Shown: positions 27,340 through 38,865, counted from the first letter of the stretch. The stretch: 64,000 nucleotides of DNA from Phytophthora colocasiae (GCA_018806915.1 JAGKQI010000094.1:434001-498000); one strand, 5' to 3'. Notes: generated by a model from the letters alone, not told the origin. Made by a program: numbers and translations.

Positions 27340-30300
27340 ATGGCGCGCACTAAGACGTCGGCGGACGTTCTGTCGTGGCTCAAGCGCGGCCGGCGTGAGG
27401 AGCTGCAGGTGGAGGATGTAGTGCTTGCGATACGTTCTGTGCGGGGTCTGGTGCCGTTGGGCGGGCGCGTGGGGGGTGTAGATGGAACGACGCCTCCAGC
27501 AACGCCCAAAAATTCAGCTTTAGCTTTGTTTTCAGCTGATAAAGACGCAAAAACAACGACTGATGCTACAGATACTCAAGATAAAGAGAAGGAGTGGGAT
27601 TTTTTGCTGACAAGCGTGCAGTTGCCAGCTTCAGGTGACAAACAGGAGCTGAGAAAAGCCCTCGAGAAGCTACAGGAGGAAGAAACGAACAAGAAGCTGG
27701 AATTTGATCAGCTTAGAAGTAGGTTCTTTTCGGAAAGAAGAGAGTTTTTTGCTGTTCGAGTGGAGTTGCTTCGAACGGCGGGGAACCCTGAGCATCCCAA
27801 TGCCCAAGCAGCCGAGGAAGTGGTGGATGAGCTTCTAAAGGAGGGATTACGTGAAGCTCTGCTAGATGAAGTTCATGGCAGACAGTTCTGTCAGCCTCCG
27901 AGGTTCTCCACTGTGGGGGATAAGGAGCGTGAGGCTCTTGTGGATTGGGAGCTGCAAGTTCTAGAGGAAGAAGCTTTACTGAGAGAGCTGTTGTTGTTGA
28001 CTCTTGTGACCTCAAGGGAGAAATCAACTTTGGAGACTGCTGTTAAGATTGCTAAGACCGTACATAACTGGGAAGTACGTGTTTTTGATGAAGTTTTTAC
28101 GGCTAATACGTTGGCACTGCCTGTTGCTCAGGATGCAGCAAAAAAATTGACACAAGTGGGAGTGTTGGTGGCACTGAGATTGCTGCATTCTACTGGGGCT
28201 GTGCAAGAACTTGGAGCGCTACAACAAGCGACCAAGAATTTCTTTTTAACAGATCTGTGTGGCGCTCCAGACGCGATGAGTGAGGAGTCAATGACGTCAC
28301 CGGTGCCGGGGGTGCTGTTGCTAGCGTGGGCAACACTCCTTGGGAGACAGTACCATAACGTGTCGGAGTTTAGCCGCGGAACTGGAGAAGTACAAGAGCT
28401 TGAAGCCATGTTGCAACACACATTGACAGCAGCCGAACGACTGCACAGCTTTCACTACTTGAATGCACTACTACGATCGCTGGTGTTCGGCAGTGACTAC
28501 GCGGATTCCGACTCCAACACGGCAGTGTTGCACTCTTTGAGCCTTCATGCACAAAAATTGTGGGTCTTGCCTAACGTTGCTGCATCGTCTGGACTGCGTG
28601 GCACAAACACGACACAAGCTCAGTACGGCTTCTGTTCTGGCAGCACTCCCATTTACCAATTCGTGGTTGCTTCATTTGTGAATGACATGTTGTCATCACT
28701 GGGTTACATGGAGAATCTAGACGGCGCCGAACAGCTCCACGGTATGGTGCGATTTGTTTTACCTTCTCTTTCGAGCACGCGAGTGGCTATGCAAACCCTT
28801 GGCCTTGATGTGGAAGACAGCGCTATGACAGACATTATGGCGACCGGTGAAAGGGTCGCGCTTCGTGACTTACTGGCAAAAATTCGGGCGAACCTGCCTC
28901 ACAGCTTGTTGTCTTGCGTGCAAATGTTTACATCTCTTTGCTGCAATTACCAAGACACTTCGTCGCCAGTTGTACTTCGACAGGTGCTGAAGTATTTCAG
29001 CAAACCGCAAGCTGGTCTGGAAGATCGTGTCATTACTGGTGGTGTTTGCCGTCCAGCACCACCCTCAGAGTACTTCAGTGAAGTTTCCGGCGAGCCTGGA
29101 CAGGTCCAGTGTACTCGTTCATTTGCCTACGACGAGGCAGATACGCGCTTGGTAGTGCCTGCAGGAACAATCGGCGCAATCATTCAGTCTGACGATGATG
29201 TACAGATAGAATGGCTTCTTTCAACCAGTGACGAAGGCAAGAATGCTCCATCCATTTGGGATTTGCTTATGCTACGTGCAGAAAGCTTTGTGGCTGGATT
29301 TCACTCGGGATCGTTTACCGGCCCACAATGCTCGAACGCTGACGATGTAATTGTGCTTACTGCGTTTTTCGAGTTTATCGTACAGCTTGGTCGGCAACAG
29401 GATGGTGGTCAGTTTGTGCTGGAGGAGATGATGCACTGTTGGGGCGAAGCAAGACTCCGTTATTGGTGGAATGAGCACAGTCTTCCATCCCCAGAAGTTT
29501 ACGTCCCTCAGCTCATAAGACAGCAGGTTTCGTTACCATTATTGCTCTCAGCTTCGAGAGAAAATTTGGTATCGTGGGGAATTTGGGACCGCCACACGCG
29601 GGAGCGAGTTCTAGCGCAACTAGGTAATGCTGGGCCTTGCGATTTTGGCACGACTGCGAGCAATGACAGTACGATGGGCTTGTTCCAGGTGGATGGGGGT
29701 ACACATTTGCTACGTCTCTTACTTGGAGCTCTGGACGGATTTCTAAATGCTTCGCCACTGGATGGTGAAGATGCGTGGTCTTCTGCTTATCTGCATCTGA
29801 TTACAGCGTCATTCATTTCTCTTCGAACACTATTGTCTGCTACTTCTGTAGTCGAGCTGTTGATGAGTCCGTCGCTTGGTGGAGGGCGAGAAGAGTGTGT
29901 AAATCTGATTGTGAAAACTGCCAAGAAGCTGTTTGAATTCCAGGAGCGGCTAACTGGCGAGTATCCGGTCGTGTTGGCTACACAAGACATATTTATGAGC
30001 GTTGTTAGATGGTTCCTTTCGAAGGAAGCACATACGCTTGCGAAGTCAACTTCTAAAAAGGAGTTTTCGGTGGGATCTCCCGGTTTTATCGCAATGGAGA
30101 GACTTTGGTTTGTCAGTGCAACGGAGTTTGCAATTGAAGTTTTAACGACCCATGAGAGTTGGAAATTTGTGCCCATCAGTGAGCGCTGTGAAGTATTGGA
30201 GCGCTGCTTCCGCTTGCTGTATGTGCTATCCTTTCCTCGCAAGTATATCCACGAGCTGAACGACATGGTTCCAGCGTTTGAAGCTGCGTTGCGTTTAACT

Positions 30301-33300
30301 CTGTCGACGGATATGTCACTACTCATGAAGCTATTACGCTCTTCGTGCGCTGTGTTGTCCTCTGTGGAAGGTCATATCGGCAACTGGAACAGCATTGTTT
30401 CGAATGAAGACGACGGCTCTAGTTCTGACAGTGACGGTCACTTTCCATTGCTGTACAAGAGGGAATCTGAACTGACTGGTGTCAGTATGACTCAACTTGA
30501 GTCTCTTGTGACGACGTGCTTAAGGTTCGTGGCGCTGCTTATCACCAACGAAAAAAGCGCTGCGAATGTTCAAGCTGCTCGGAAGATTTTACTTACGCCT
30601 ATCGACGATGGTGGCCCCAAAAACCAAAAGTCACTGACAATTGTTACTCTGTGCGGGGGATACATCGGATATTCTCTTGAAAAGGCGCCTGGAATTGCGT
30701 ATTGGTCTTTGCAGATACTTCAATGCGCTGCTGCCGTGCTTGACTACCGCCAGGAACGAGAGAATTGTGATGTTTCCTCGATGCACTCTCTTGTTGCGCT
30801 ATTCCATGGATACCAAGACCTTCCTCTTGTACGAGGAACATTTGCGCAGCTACTGCGAGCTTCATCGCCACAACAGCTGTCATTGCGAAAAGAGGTTATT
30901 GAGATGCTGACGCTGTGCTTGGAACATCAGCCCGGCTTTTTGGCACTACTTCTTTTTGGCAATGCGAGCAAGAACGGTGAAGATGCTGATGTTGGTAAGA
31001 AAGCTGAAGGCGACCCACTACCTTTCATTGCATTGTTAGAACGCTTTTTCGAGGCTTCAGAGAAGCTCCTGGAGCAGTCGTCAGACTTCTTCTGTGCGCT
31101 GTTGACATTCCTCGTACAAGTTTGGAAAGGAGCCATCCACAACGGTCTTGGCGTTCACATTAAAATTATGGCAGAATTGCGAGCACGTCCGACGTTCTGG
31201 TCGAATGTAACGCGGGCGTTGAAGATACACATGCCAGTTGAATCAGTTGAGGAGCGTGGTTTGTTAGACTTGGAGCTGGATGTAGCTACAGCTCATGGCA
31301 GAGGGCCTGTAGAGAGCCCATCCAGTTCGTCAGAGGCTTATCTTGGGCGCTCTAGTGCTTATGGATACCTTGCCCGTGGACTGATCCTCCAATTGGTGTC
31401 GTATGAGTGGCACAACCAAGCTTCAAAGGAGAGTTCCCACCCACTTGTGGATGTACTGGAATCGTTCAGGAAAGAGGGGCTCTATTCGCATTGGTTGCGT
31501 ACTTTTACTCGGTTGGATTATTCTCCGACACAATTGGAACAGTACGCAGCCTCTATTCGTCATGCATGCAATCAGAGCATGCTCGCCTCAAACCTGCTCA
31601 GCGATATCCCCATTGGCAGCATCTCGGTGTATCTTGAGGGTCTCGTTTGCAACGCTAGCGGGCTCACGTGGCAGCTGAGTGCAGGCGGGGATTTTAAGGC
31701 ACAGGCTTCTGCTGAGGACGTTCGTGCATTGAAACTTATTCAGTGGAGCAACTTGCAAGCGGCCTATCTCAATGCGCAGCTCTTTTCGCTGGCTAAATGG
31801 AAGGTGTTCATGGAGCTGTGCTGCCTACAGGCTGGTGGAGGTGAGAGTACTGAAAAAACGAATGAGCAGACCACACCAAGGCCGCTGAAACGTAAAGAGT
31901 CAATGATCTCCTCACCTCCTCGAAGCATGAGCAGTACAGGAAGTTCGAACGCTTCACGAGCGCGACTGACATTGTCCTCTGTATCCAGCTCAGATAGTTC
32001 CTTGTCTTCGTCACGCTTTTCCGGCGATCGCACGTCGTTTGGAATGATTCAAGTGCTTGCAGATGTCATCAAGATTCGAGTGAAGCAGCACGAAAACCAA
32101 GACGAAGCGCTCGATTACTTCGTATTGCTTCACTTGAACGATCTTGTGCAGCTCTTGGTGTCAATGCTACATCACCAACTCTGTCTCGTTGTTCGAAAGA
32201 CTCGTGATCCTAAGCTGTCGCAGACCCGACAGCGTCTTGAAGGATCTAGCGCGGATACCAACCTCAAGCTTAATGCCGTGGCAACTCTCGAGTTACTGGC
32301 TGTCATTGAGAAAACAGCGAGTGTTGTTCATGATTCGATCGATCAAATTTCACGTGAGTTAAAACAAGTCCGAGGGGTCGATAGTAAAACGATGTCTGCC
32401 CCCTCTGAATGGACTGCAGCTCCACTCGTTGCGCATTTCGTGACCGACTTCGAGAAGAAGACGGAATCAGTGGCCGATGGACTGTACACATCACTCTTCA
32501 CTGCGGCCTTGCTGCTTGTGCGGCACTTGAGCAAGATTAGTGACCATTCCAGCGATGCCGTTGACGCAGGTGCGGATATGGAGAGTACTGCACCACCTAA
32601 GCCTCTACTACAGGTGAAGCTGATTGGACACTGTATGAACGCCATCCGCTTATGCGATGACCGATCACAGCCTACGGCGCCGACTCAAGCTCTTTTCCAG
32701 CTAAGCTGGTGTTTGTTCCAGGAAGTCCTAGACGGCTTCAGCAGTGTGGACTCCTCTGTTGTGTCCAAGCCGAAGCTACGCATGGCAAATGCAGTGCAGC
32801 TCAACCCCTTTATCACTGAGCTGGAGCACGAACAACAGGGTATCGGCGCTCTCTTCCATTTGTTGGTGCAGCGCTTCCGCCCTTCGTCATACAGTAAAGA
32901 AGTCGCTGCTAAACAAGAGGAAGCTTGCCAAATCTTGCGGGGGTTGAACACGGTCGTATGGAACCCAACGAACGCTGAGTTGTGCCAGCGTGTGATGCTG
33001 AAGGAAAACACACCACGTTCACCCCTGAAACTGCGGTTGATTTCAATGTTAGCGACCGATCTGCTGCCACTGTTGCAGGCACAAATGGAACGCGAAGAAA
33101 CGACCAGCAAGCTACGAGGCTACGCAAGTTTTGCTACTGATATGGAGGAGACGGAAGCTCTGGATCGCTCCTTGGCCCATCGAATGTGGTGTCTCGTGCT
33201 GGACTTCGTTGCTGGTTTGCTCCGTCTACCAAGTGGCATTGACTCGGACAATGCGGATGTTTGGGACTTTATGTCGCATGCTGAAGCGCTCATGCTCCGT

Positions 33301-34209
33301 GCAGTGGATCCAACAACGTGCCAACGTCTCACACGCGCTGTTACTGCTGAACATCAGACTCTGTTACGGTTTTTGAGTGCGTTGAGTAGCTCTTCATCTA
33401 GACGGAAGCGCTGGCGTCAAGCGTTCCCGTCAAATGCTGTGGTTCTCATGGAGCAAAGCCGTCAGTTGCTTTGCCGTGCCTGCGTGTTGCTGGGAAGTTC
33501 ATCTGCCGAGCTTACCCGTCTCCGCAAAGAGAGAGCTCAGAAGCAGAAGCAACCGAAATCTCCCAGTAGCAAAGCCATTGTGGGTTTTGGTGCGAGTCTT
33601 ACGCCCAAATCACCACGATCGCCTCGTTCACCGTCGTCATTTACGTTTGCGCATCAAACTCTACTGTTCGACCACCTGCAAGCTGTCCGAGCAGCGGAGA
33701 AGAGTAAACTCACAGTCTTCCACCAGGAAATGGAGACTGAGTTGGTCGAAGTTGTGCGCCTTTCAAGTTTGCTGTTGACCAAGTGGACCTCATCTCTGGC
33801 TGATCGCGACGCTATCCTGGTGGTGGACGGTGTTCGCTGTGTGGACGAAGAACAGTTGGTGCCGCTGCTTGCCTTCCTCCCGCCCAGTGAGTCACGTTCC
33901 ATGAGCAGCGACCCTGGACTGGGCCACTTGACTCTAGCAATGGACTTCATGCTGGATCAGCTACTGGACGAGGAACAAACTGGAAAGACCAAGGCTATGT
34001 TAGCGAATGCTATTGACACATGTGCACTACTGTTCTTGAAGACTTATCTGCTCCATGCTGAGCTATACGAGCTTGGCAAACGCGACCGCAACGAATTGCA
34101 CCAATTCTTCCGTCAGTTCAATGCCAGACTATCCAAAGACGACTCGGCAGAAAGTGTCGGCGTAGATGTGCAGTTGCTGGAGTACATTGACAAGGTATGC
34201 AGCGTCTGA
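27340..34209 (+). CDS. NUP188: Nup188-like large scaffold nucleoporin, 2289 aa
   Basis: A single-exon, almost wholly helical 2289-residue protein without signal peptide or membrane helix, consistent with an alpha-solenoid inner-ring nucleoporin. The best clue is a segment near residue 605, VVPAGTIGAIIQSDDDVQIEW, which matches in position and pattern the SH3-like insertion of Nup188 (human: an IPQGTVGQVM-type segment followed by VRWEY). The related Nup205/Nup192 family is the main alternative. Ser-rich loops occur near residues 1530-1570 and 2070-2110 (SPKSPRSPRSP). The real start is ATG 27340, one codon after a TTG. It shares an upstream region of about 400 bp with ATG4. The coding frame is intact along 6.9 kb. 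Confidence 0.75.
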   Translation: MARTKTSADVLSWLKRGRREELQVEDVVLAIRSVRGLVPLGGRVGGVDGTTPPATPKNSALALFSADKDAKTTTDATDTQDKEKEWDFLLTSVQLPASGDKQELRKALEKLQEEETNKKLEFDQLRSRFFSERREFFAVRVELLRTAGNPEHPNAQAAEEVVDELLKEGLREALLDEVHGRQFCQPPRFSTVGDKEREALVDWELQVLEEEALLRELLLLTLVTSREKSTLETAVKIAKTVHNWEVRVFDEVFTANTLALPVAQDAAKKLTQVGVLVALRLLHSTGAVQELGALQQATKNFFLTDLCGAPDAMSEESMTSPVPGVLLLAWATLLGRQYHNVSEFSRGTGEVQELEAMLQHTLTAAERLHSFHYLNALLRSLVFGSDYADSDSNTAVLHSLSLHAQKLWVLPNVAASSGLRGTNTTQAQYGFCSGSTPIYQFVVASFVNDMLSSLGYMENLDGAEQLHGMVRFVLPSLSSTRVAMQTLGLDVEDSAMTDIMATGERVALRDLLAKIRANLPHSLLSCVQMFTSLCCNYQDTSSPVVLRQVLKYFSKPQAGLEDRVITGGVCRPAPPSEYFSEVSGEPGQVQCTRSFAYDEADTRLVVPAGTIGAIIQSDDDVQIEWLLSTSDEGKNAPSIWDLLMLRAESFVAGFHSGSFTGPQCSNADDVIVLTAFFEFIVQLGRQQDGGQFVLEEMMHCWGEARLRYWWNEHSLPSPEVYVPQLIRQQVSLPLLLSASRENLVSWGIWDRHTRERVLAQLGNAGPCDFGTTASNDSTMGLFQVDGGTHLLRLLLGALDGFLNASPLDGEDAWSSAYLHLITASFISLRTLLSATSVVELLMSPSLGGGREECVNLIVKTAKKLFEFQERLTGEYPVVLATQDIFMSVVRWFLSKEAHTLAKSTSKKEFSVGSPGFIAMERLWFVSATEFAIEVLTTHESWKFVPISERCEVLERCFRLLYVLSFPRKYIHELNDMVPAFEAALRLTLSTDMSLLMKLLRSSCAVLSSVEGHIGNWNSIVSNEDDGSSSDSDGHFPLLYKRESELTGVSMTQLESLVTTCLRFVALLITNEKSAANVQAARKILLTPIDDGGPKNQKSLTIVTLCGGYIGYSLEKAPGIAYWSLQILQCAAAVLDYRQERENCDVSSMHSLVALFHGYQDLPLVRGTFAQLLRASSPQQLSLRKEVIEMLTLCLEHQPGFLALLLFGNASKNGEDADVGKKAEGDPLPFIALLERFFEASEKLLEQSSDFFCALLTFLVQVWKGAIHNGLGVHIKIMAELRARPTFWSNVTRALKIHMPVESVEERGLLDLELDVATAHGRGPVESPSSSSEAYLGRSSAYGYLARGLILQLVSYEWHNQASKESSHPLVDVLESFRKEGLYSHWLRTFTRLDYSPTQLEQYAASIRHACNQSMLASNLLSDIPIGSISVYLEGLVCNASGLTWQLSAGGDFKAQASAEDVRALKLIQWSNLQAAYLNAQLFSLAKWKVFMELCCLQAGGGESTEKTNEQTTPRPLKRKESMISSPPRSMSSTGSSNASRARLTLSSVSSSDSSLSSSRFSGDRTSFGMIQVLADVIKIRVKQHENQDEALDYFVLLHLNDLVQLLVSMLHHQLCLVVRKTRDPKLSQTRQRLEGSSADTNLKLNAVATLELLAVIEKTASVVHDSIDQISRELKQVRGVDSKTMSAPSEWTAAPLVAHFVTDFEKKTESVADGLYTSLFTAALLLVRHLSKISDHSSDAVDAGADMESTAPPKPLLQVKLIGHCMNAIRLCDDRSQPTAPTQALFQLSWCLFQEVLDGFSSVDSSVVSKPKLRMANAVQLNPFITELEHEQQGIGALFHLLVQRFRPSSYSKEVAAKQEEACQILRGLNTVVWNPTNAELCQRVMLKENTPRSPLKLRLISMLATDLLPLLQAQMEREETTSKLRGYASFATDMEETEALDRSLAHRMWCLVLDFVAGLLRLPSGIDSDNADVWDFMSHAEALMLRAVDPTTCQRLTRAVTAEHQTLLRFLSALSSSSSRRKRWRQAFPSNAVVLMEQSRQLLCRACVLLGSSSAELTRLRKERAQKQKQPKSPSSKAIVGFGASLTPKSPRSPRSPSSFTFAHQTLLFDHLQAVRAAEKSKLTVFHQEMETELVEVVRLSSLLLTKWTSSLADRDAILVVDGVRCVDEEQLVPLLAFLPPSESRSMSSDPGLGHLTLAMDFMLDQLLDEEQTGKTKAMLANAIDTCALLFLKTYLLHAELYELGKRDRNELHQFFRQFNARLSKDDSAESVGVDVQLLEYIDKVCSV

Positions 34210-34455
34210 ATCTGAAAACAATAATGAGGAACTTGCATTGACGTTTACGAACAGATAACTCCTCAGAAGCTTGGACCCGGACTTTGAAAAAGTTGTGGAT
34301 AAATGACTGATTGTACATGAACTAATGCATCAAAATATCCTTGTATTTAGAGGAAACTGCCACTCGGGATGGATCGTATATAGACACACTTCAAGCTTGA
34401 AGAACCCCGAGAATGGACATGTAGACGACGATGCTACCGCCCGCAGGTGGCTAAC

Positions 34456-36102
34456 TTAGCAGTCCACAAGCTGCTGGTACAGCGAACCCAGCTCCGTCTG
34501 TGTGAAGTCGAAGCTCTCCAGCTCGACGATCTTGATCAGACCCTCGTTCGAGTCGTCAATGAGCGTCACGTACACAGTGGTCGAGTCGAACGAACGAGGA
34601 GCGAAGTTGTCGCCGCCAGGGCTTAGAACCGTGCCGTCGTAGAAGTAGTAGTGGGTCGTCACCATGTCGCGAGAGGGGTTGGTCTCAATCACTTCAGCAA
34701 TGTCGAGCTCACCACAGCCGCCCACAGGTCCCATGCCACGGCAGTTGCAGCCGTACTGGTTCGAGTGCATCACCTGAGCGTTCAGCATCCAGATCGCCGG
34801 CTGGTTGGGGGTCTCGCCCTGCTGCATCTTGACTTCGGTCACAAATGCCTTCTTACCGCCGTTCCAACCCTTGTAGTCGTTGTCACCGTGGTATCCGAGG
34901 CAGTCGCCGTTGCACTTCTCACCGGTCATGATGTTGATCTCAGCACCAGTGGAGATTCCAGGGCCACCGCCAATCTTGGACGGGTCCGAAGCATCACACA
35001 GCTCACCGGCGAAGACCGTCGGCTCATCGGCCTTGGAGTTACCGTCAGCCGAAGCGTAACCCTGAGGACCGTGCTGGCCCTTACCGGTGTAGTCAATGTT
35101 CTTGTTGTTCATGAAGGTCAAGTTCTCGACGGTACCGGCCTGACGGGAGTACGAGGACACACGGCTCCACGTGCCGTTGCCGCCCTCGTCAGAGAACACG
35201 GCAATGTTCTCGATCTCACACGGACCACGGAAGATCATGGACACGGGCTCGACCATGGGGCCAACGGGACTCTGCACGCTCACGGACTCCTTCGAGCACG
35301 TGGTCAAGTCCGTCACACGGTTGTACGAACCAGCCACGTTACCGGCGTTCTTGCCCTTGTACTCGTACTTGGCCTTAACCTTGCCAAGATCAGCGTAGCT
35401 CTGTACCGTTCCCTGCGAGGAGCCCTGCTGGGTAGCACCACGCTCCTCCGTAACAGGAGCAGTTGTGGCGGGCGTAGCCGTCGTGGCAGCAGGAGAGTTC
35501 TGCTGGTACTGGTCCTGGTTTTGGTTCTGGTCCTGGCTTTGGTTCTGGTCCTGCTGCGTAGCATCGCCACCATCAGCGTAACAGAAGGTCACGTCGAGCT
35601 CCGTGCCGACCGGGCAGTTGTGCGTCTTAGTGTCGTCCTTAGGGAACTGGTAGGCGTCCGAGCACGCATTCTTGTCGTCGGCAGCGCACTGCAGCGCCGC
35701 ACACGTGCCCTTGCCAACGTTAGTCTTAGGCGTCACCGAAATGGGCACGTTGAATCCGGTCTTGCCGCCGGCCTTGCAGTCCTCGTAACTCGTGCACCAA
35801 CCCGGGAGAGGCGGGATAATGCTGAGATCGTACCAAAGGTGGCCGTCGCAAGCCAACTCTACCAGAGTAGCCGAGTTGTCGGCCGAGTGGCGGTACATGT
35901 GCGCAGGGCCAGAGACATCCTCGGTGTGGGTGGCTCCGGTAGCGATGTCAGCCACCTTGGCAGCAGCCGAACCGGACTGACTGTGGTAAAGCTCGATGGG
36001 GTACGAGCACTTGTTGATGAAGTTGACGGTCTCAGCTGAAGCCGCCGCCGCGTACAGGCACGTCGCGACCGCGATCTTCGCGGGCATTGCCACCTTGACC
36101 AT
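34456..36102 (-). CDS. Secreted thaumatin-like / TOS1-type fusion protein
   Basis: 548 residues starting with a signal peptide (ATG 36102, or 36087 giving MPAKIAVATCLYAAAASA). Residues about 24-165 are thaumatin-like: FINKCSYPIELYH, many Cys, and the characteristic ACSDAYQFPKDDTKTHNCP. A Gln/Asn/Asp repeat (near 180-200) and a Thr/Pro-rich linker follow. The C-terminal ~290 residues resemble fungal TOS1 (Tos1 N and C domains): MNNKNIDYTGKGQHGPQGYASADG, AIWMLNAQVMHSNQYGCNC and GGCGELDIAEV, the last two being a GH16-like active-site strand. TOS1 proteins are wall proteins acting on or binding beta-glucan. Strong G/C third-position bias suggests high expression and creates a false 462-codon ORF on the other strand. 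Confidence 0.82.
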   Translation of the reverse strand: MVKVAMPAKIAVATCLYAAAASAETVNFINKCSYPIELYHSQSGSAAAKVADIATGATHTEDVSGPAHMYRHSADNSATLVELACDGHLWYDLSIIPPLPGWCTSYEDCKAGGKTGFNVPISVTPKTNVGKGTCAALQCAADDKNACSDAYQFPKDDTKTHNCPVGTELDVTFCYADGGDATQQDQNQSQDQNQNQDQYQQNSPAATTATPATTAPVTEERGATQQGSSQGTVQSYADLGKVKAKYEYKGKNAGNVAGSYNRVTDLTTCSKESVSVQSPVGPMVEPVSMIFRGPCEIENIAVFSDEGGNGTWSRVSSYSRQAGTVENLTFMNNKNIDYTGKGQHGPQGYASADGNSKADEPTVFAGELCDASDPSKIGGGPGISTGAEINIMTGEKCNGDCLGYHGDNDYKGWNGGKKAFVTEVKMQQGETPNQPAIWMLNAQVMHSNQYGCNCRGMGPVGGCGELDIAEVIETNPSRDMVTTHYYFYDGTVLSPGGDNFAPRSFDSTTVYVTLIDDSNEGLIKIVELESFDFTQTELGSLYQQLVDC

Positions 36103-37795
36103 TTTCGAGGATATCTGTGAGGGAGAGGAAGGGGAAGTGTCTCTAACGAGCTAGAGAAGCAGGCAGACACGCAGGCAGGAGGTCGAGTTCGTGCCAACGA
36201 GCAGATTGCAGAATGATCACGGCGGGGCGACGAGCGTAGAGAGACAAGAAGGATATTTTACCCACGGGCCATGGGGCGACCGACAGCAGGAAGACAGGCT
36301 GGCTGCAAGGATCGTAACGGTTCAAATTGGACTGACTCGCATCGAGTCAGACCAGAAAACCTGCACAAAGTTCCAGCTAACCGAGATTGGAGCGTTCGAA
36401 GCAGACAATTTGACCAAAGTGTCACTATATTAAAACCTGTGAGAATGAGTTTTATGCTTATAATGACTTTCCCTCTGATCTGTAAAATTTAAGCATATTT
36501 ACCTGTTATCATAAGATACCCTGTCAAATCCGGTTCTAGCAATTTTGCTGTGCGGACGACAACTTTACAACTTCACGACGCGAAAAAGAGCCTGCAGGAC
36601 GTACAATCTTCAAGCGTGTAGCAAGCCCCCTACATGTATTACATGTATAACAATGTCCAGAGAGATCTGCTCGAACGGCGAGAAGTTGTGGCGTGCGAGT
36701 TCGCAGAGTGCGTGCGCTGCCAGCTGTCCTCTTGCCCCCCACGAACTTGGATGAAGCTGCCGGGTACAGCTCTGGTACATGTATGTTACGAGGCTCAGCT
36801 GCAGTCAGCTTCAAAGCTCCACGGCAGCACATCATCCGCCCCAAAGCACGTGCTGTACTAGCAAGACTGGACTAGCAACGCGAAAATCATTGTTGCAGAG
36901 CGCCGTTTTCCTTTCGGATTCTAGCAAAACTTTGTCAAATTTGAATTTGAAAGGCAATGGGGATATTTCATGGGACTGAACTCCAGCCAGCTACACCTGC
37001 AGCTGGGGACGGACATTATTAGAACCCTTCATTGTCTCGCGCCATCGCACAGATGGCCTCAGAGTGTGAAGTTCCAAACTTCCCCACGAATTCTTTGAAA
37101 ATGGGAGAGCTATTGGACATCTGCTCCGATAGCACTGCCGTCTGGACTGTCGAAAGCCTCTCAAGAAGCGATACACGCTGAGAATCCCCTCACGTGTGTG
37201 GCGCAAAATGATCAAAGTGCGCGCGAAACTTTTGGGGCGGAACGTGCGAAATCTGCTCGCATAAAATCGAGCGGTCACAAGCCACACACTTTTGCTCCGG
37301 AGACGATCTCTCTTTACCGGATACGTAAAGGCGTTCGCGTTGCTTTTGATTGCCATGGAGAGCTCAACGTCGGCACAACAAACAAGACCTTCGATGGGTG
37401 CCGCTTCTCGCAGATACCGGTGATTAAAAGCAGCAGCCGGCGTTAATCACTCCAAGCCACCAACAACATTGCCGGTCACTCAAAGCTACCGCACCATGGA
37501 TAACCTTGCATCGAATGCAGCATCGGTATCCGTGGCTTTCGTGTGACAACTACAGTACCTCATACGCCATACACTCCGAAACGTTGAAAGACGTCGTGGT
37601 ATTGCACGTGAAACGCTACATATACGCCCTTCTAAGATTTCCCGGTGTTGCTTGCATCTTCCCTTCCGTATAGCATCACAAGTGACGCTCGAAAGTCAAA
37701 ACTGCAGGTACGTCATAAGACAGACCATCACTTTTGCATCTATTCTAGGTAACCTGGGTGTTCGACTGTCCTTAGATACAGCATCACCAACCATT
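36103..37795. other. Intergenic region, no supported gene
   Basis: Holds only short unsupported frames. TGTATTACATGTATAACAATG near 36637 and GTACATGTATG near 36776 are short AT-rich palindromic words. A possible 5' UTR intron of the TPR gene (GTACGT at 37709, TATTCTAG ending at 37749) lies at its right end. Confidence 0.5.
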
Positions 37796-38773
37796 ATGAT
37801 CTACTCGACTACGTCAGATCCCGGCCTTCGCGACATCCATCGGCTGATCAACGAATGTCATGCAGTTCTCCAGACAGATCCGTCTTGTCTGCATACACGA
37901 GCTGTACGAGGTCACGCCTGTATGAAAGCCAAGCTGTGGAATCAAGCGGTACGGGACTTTTCAGAGATCCTGCGGTGCCGACCGGATGACGTCCATGGAC
38001 GGTTCAGTCGAGGCATGGCGCTCTTCAATTGTGGGCGGGTGGACGACGCGCACAGAGACTTTTCACGAGTTCTGGAGCTAAATCCTAGTCATGTCATGGC
38101 GCGCTATGCCCGGTAAGTTATCACAGCTTGGAACATTTGTACATACTAATACACTTTGGATAGTGCTGGCTGTTATAATTCCGAGGGTGAGTTTAACCAA
38201 GCCATTCAAGAATACACATTAGCCTTACAACATGATGAAAAGGAAAACGCTGGAGGTTTCCGCTCCGAGAAGAGGCGAATTGGAATGCATGAAAGTGCGG
38301 AGTATATTATTCGAAAGGCCATGGGCGGATCAGCACGCCTACGCAGCACTAATGGAGAACCAACGCTCATAGAGAACAGATCATCGGTATCCGGAATGGA
38401 AGGTGTTGTTGGTAGATCTCCCATACAAGTGAAAGAACCAAATTTCCAGCCAGTAGAACCTGTGCAGACACGTCCAGTATCGATTCCAGGGAAACAACCA
38501 CGAAAAGTGGTTCAGGTTCGAGTGAATTTGAGTGCGTTTGCAGCTGAAATACCACAAGGAACCAACAAATTAAGCGTATCCTCCTCTACAGTGCAAGTTG
38601 ACAACCAACCTCCCCAAAAGGCGATGAAGTCTGTAATGTCCACGCATCTAGCTGCACCGAAAATCTCGTGTACTAATACCCAGATTCAGCTTCCGCTAGA
38701 ACAGCAACCACCTCGTGTATTACCTGTTCGAACAGTACCAAAGACAGTTCGTAGAGTTACTGTAGCATTGTAG
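37796..38773 (+). CDS. TPR-repeat protein, two exons
   Basis: CDS = join(37796..38112, 38164..38773), 308 residues. The 51-bp intron has GTAAGT, a TACTAATAC branch point and TAG, and joins ARYA to RAGCYNSEG in frame. Residues about 5-130 form three or four tetratricopeptide units (HTRAVRGHACMKAKLWNQAV, GRFSRGMALFNCGRVDDAHR, GCYNSEGEFNQAIQEYTLAL), which serve as protein-protein docking surfaces. The C-terminal 160 residues are polar, Pro/Gln/Val-rich and likely disordered. No catalytic domain is present. ATG 37796 (MIYSTTSDPG) is chosen because the open frame upstream has no ATG. Confidence 0.78.
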
Positions 38774-38865
38774 CAACCGGTCAACGAATTTTAGATGCAG
38801 CATGTGTTTAACATTCATCACTTCTGATGCCTCATGCTCTGTTGTTGTCTTGCCGTGCGAAGTTG

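Noticed and set aside
28024..33950. Numerous minus- and plus-frame ORFs within the nucleoporin gene
   Set aside because: All overlap one intact 6.9 kb coding frame.
34651..36039. 462-codon ORF on the plus strand opposite the thaumatin-TOS1 gene
   Set aside because: It mirrors a G/C-rich third-position bias of the real gene, has Leu/Val/Arg-rich nonsense composition and no domain.
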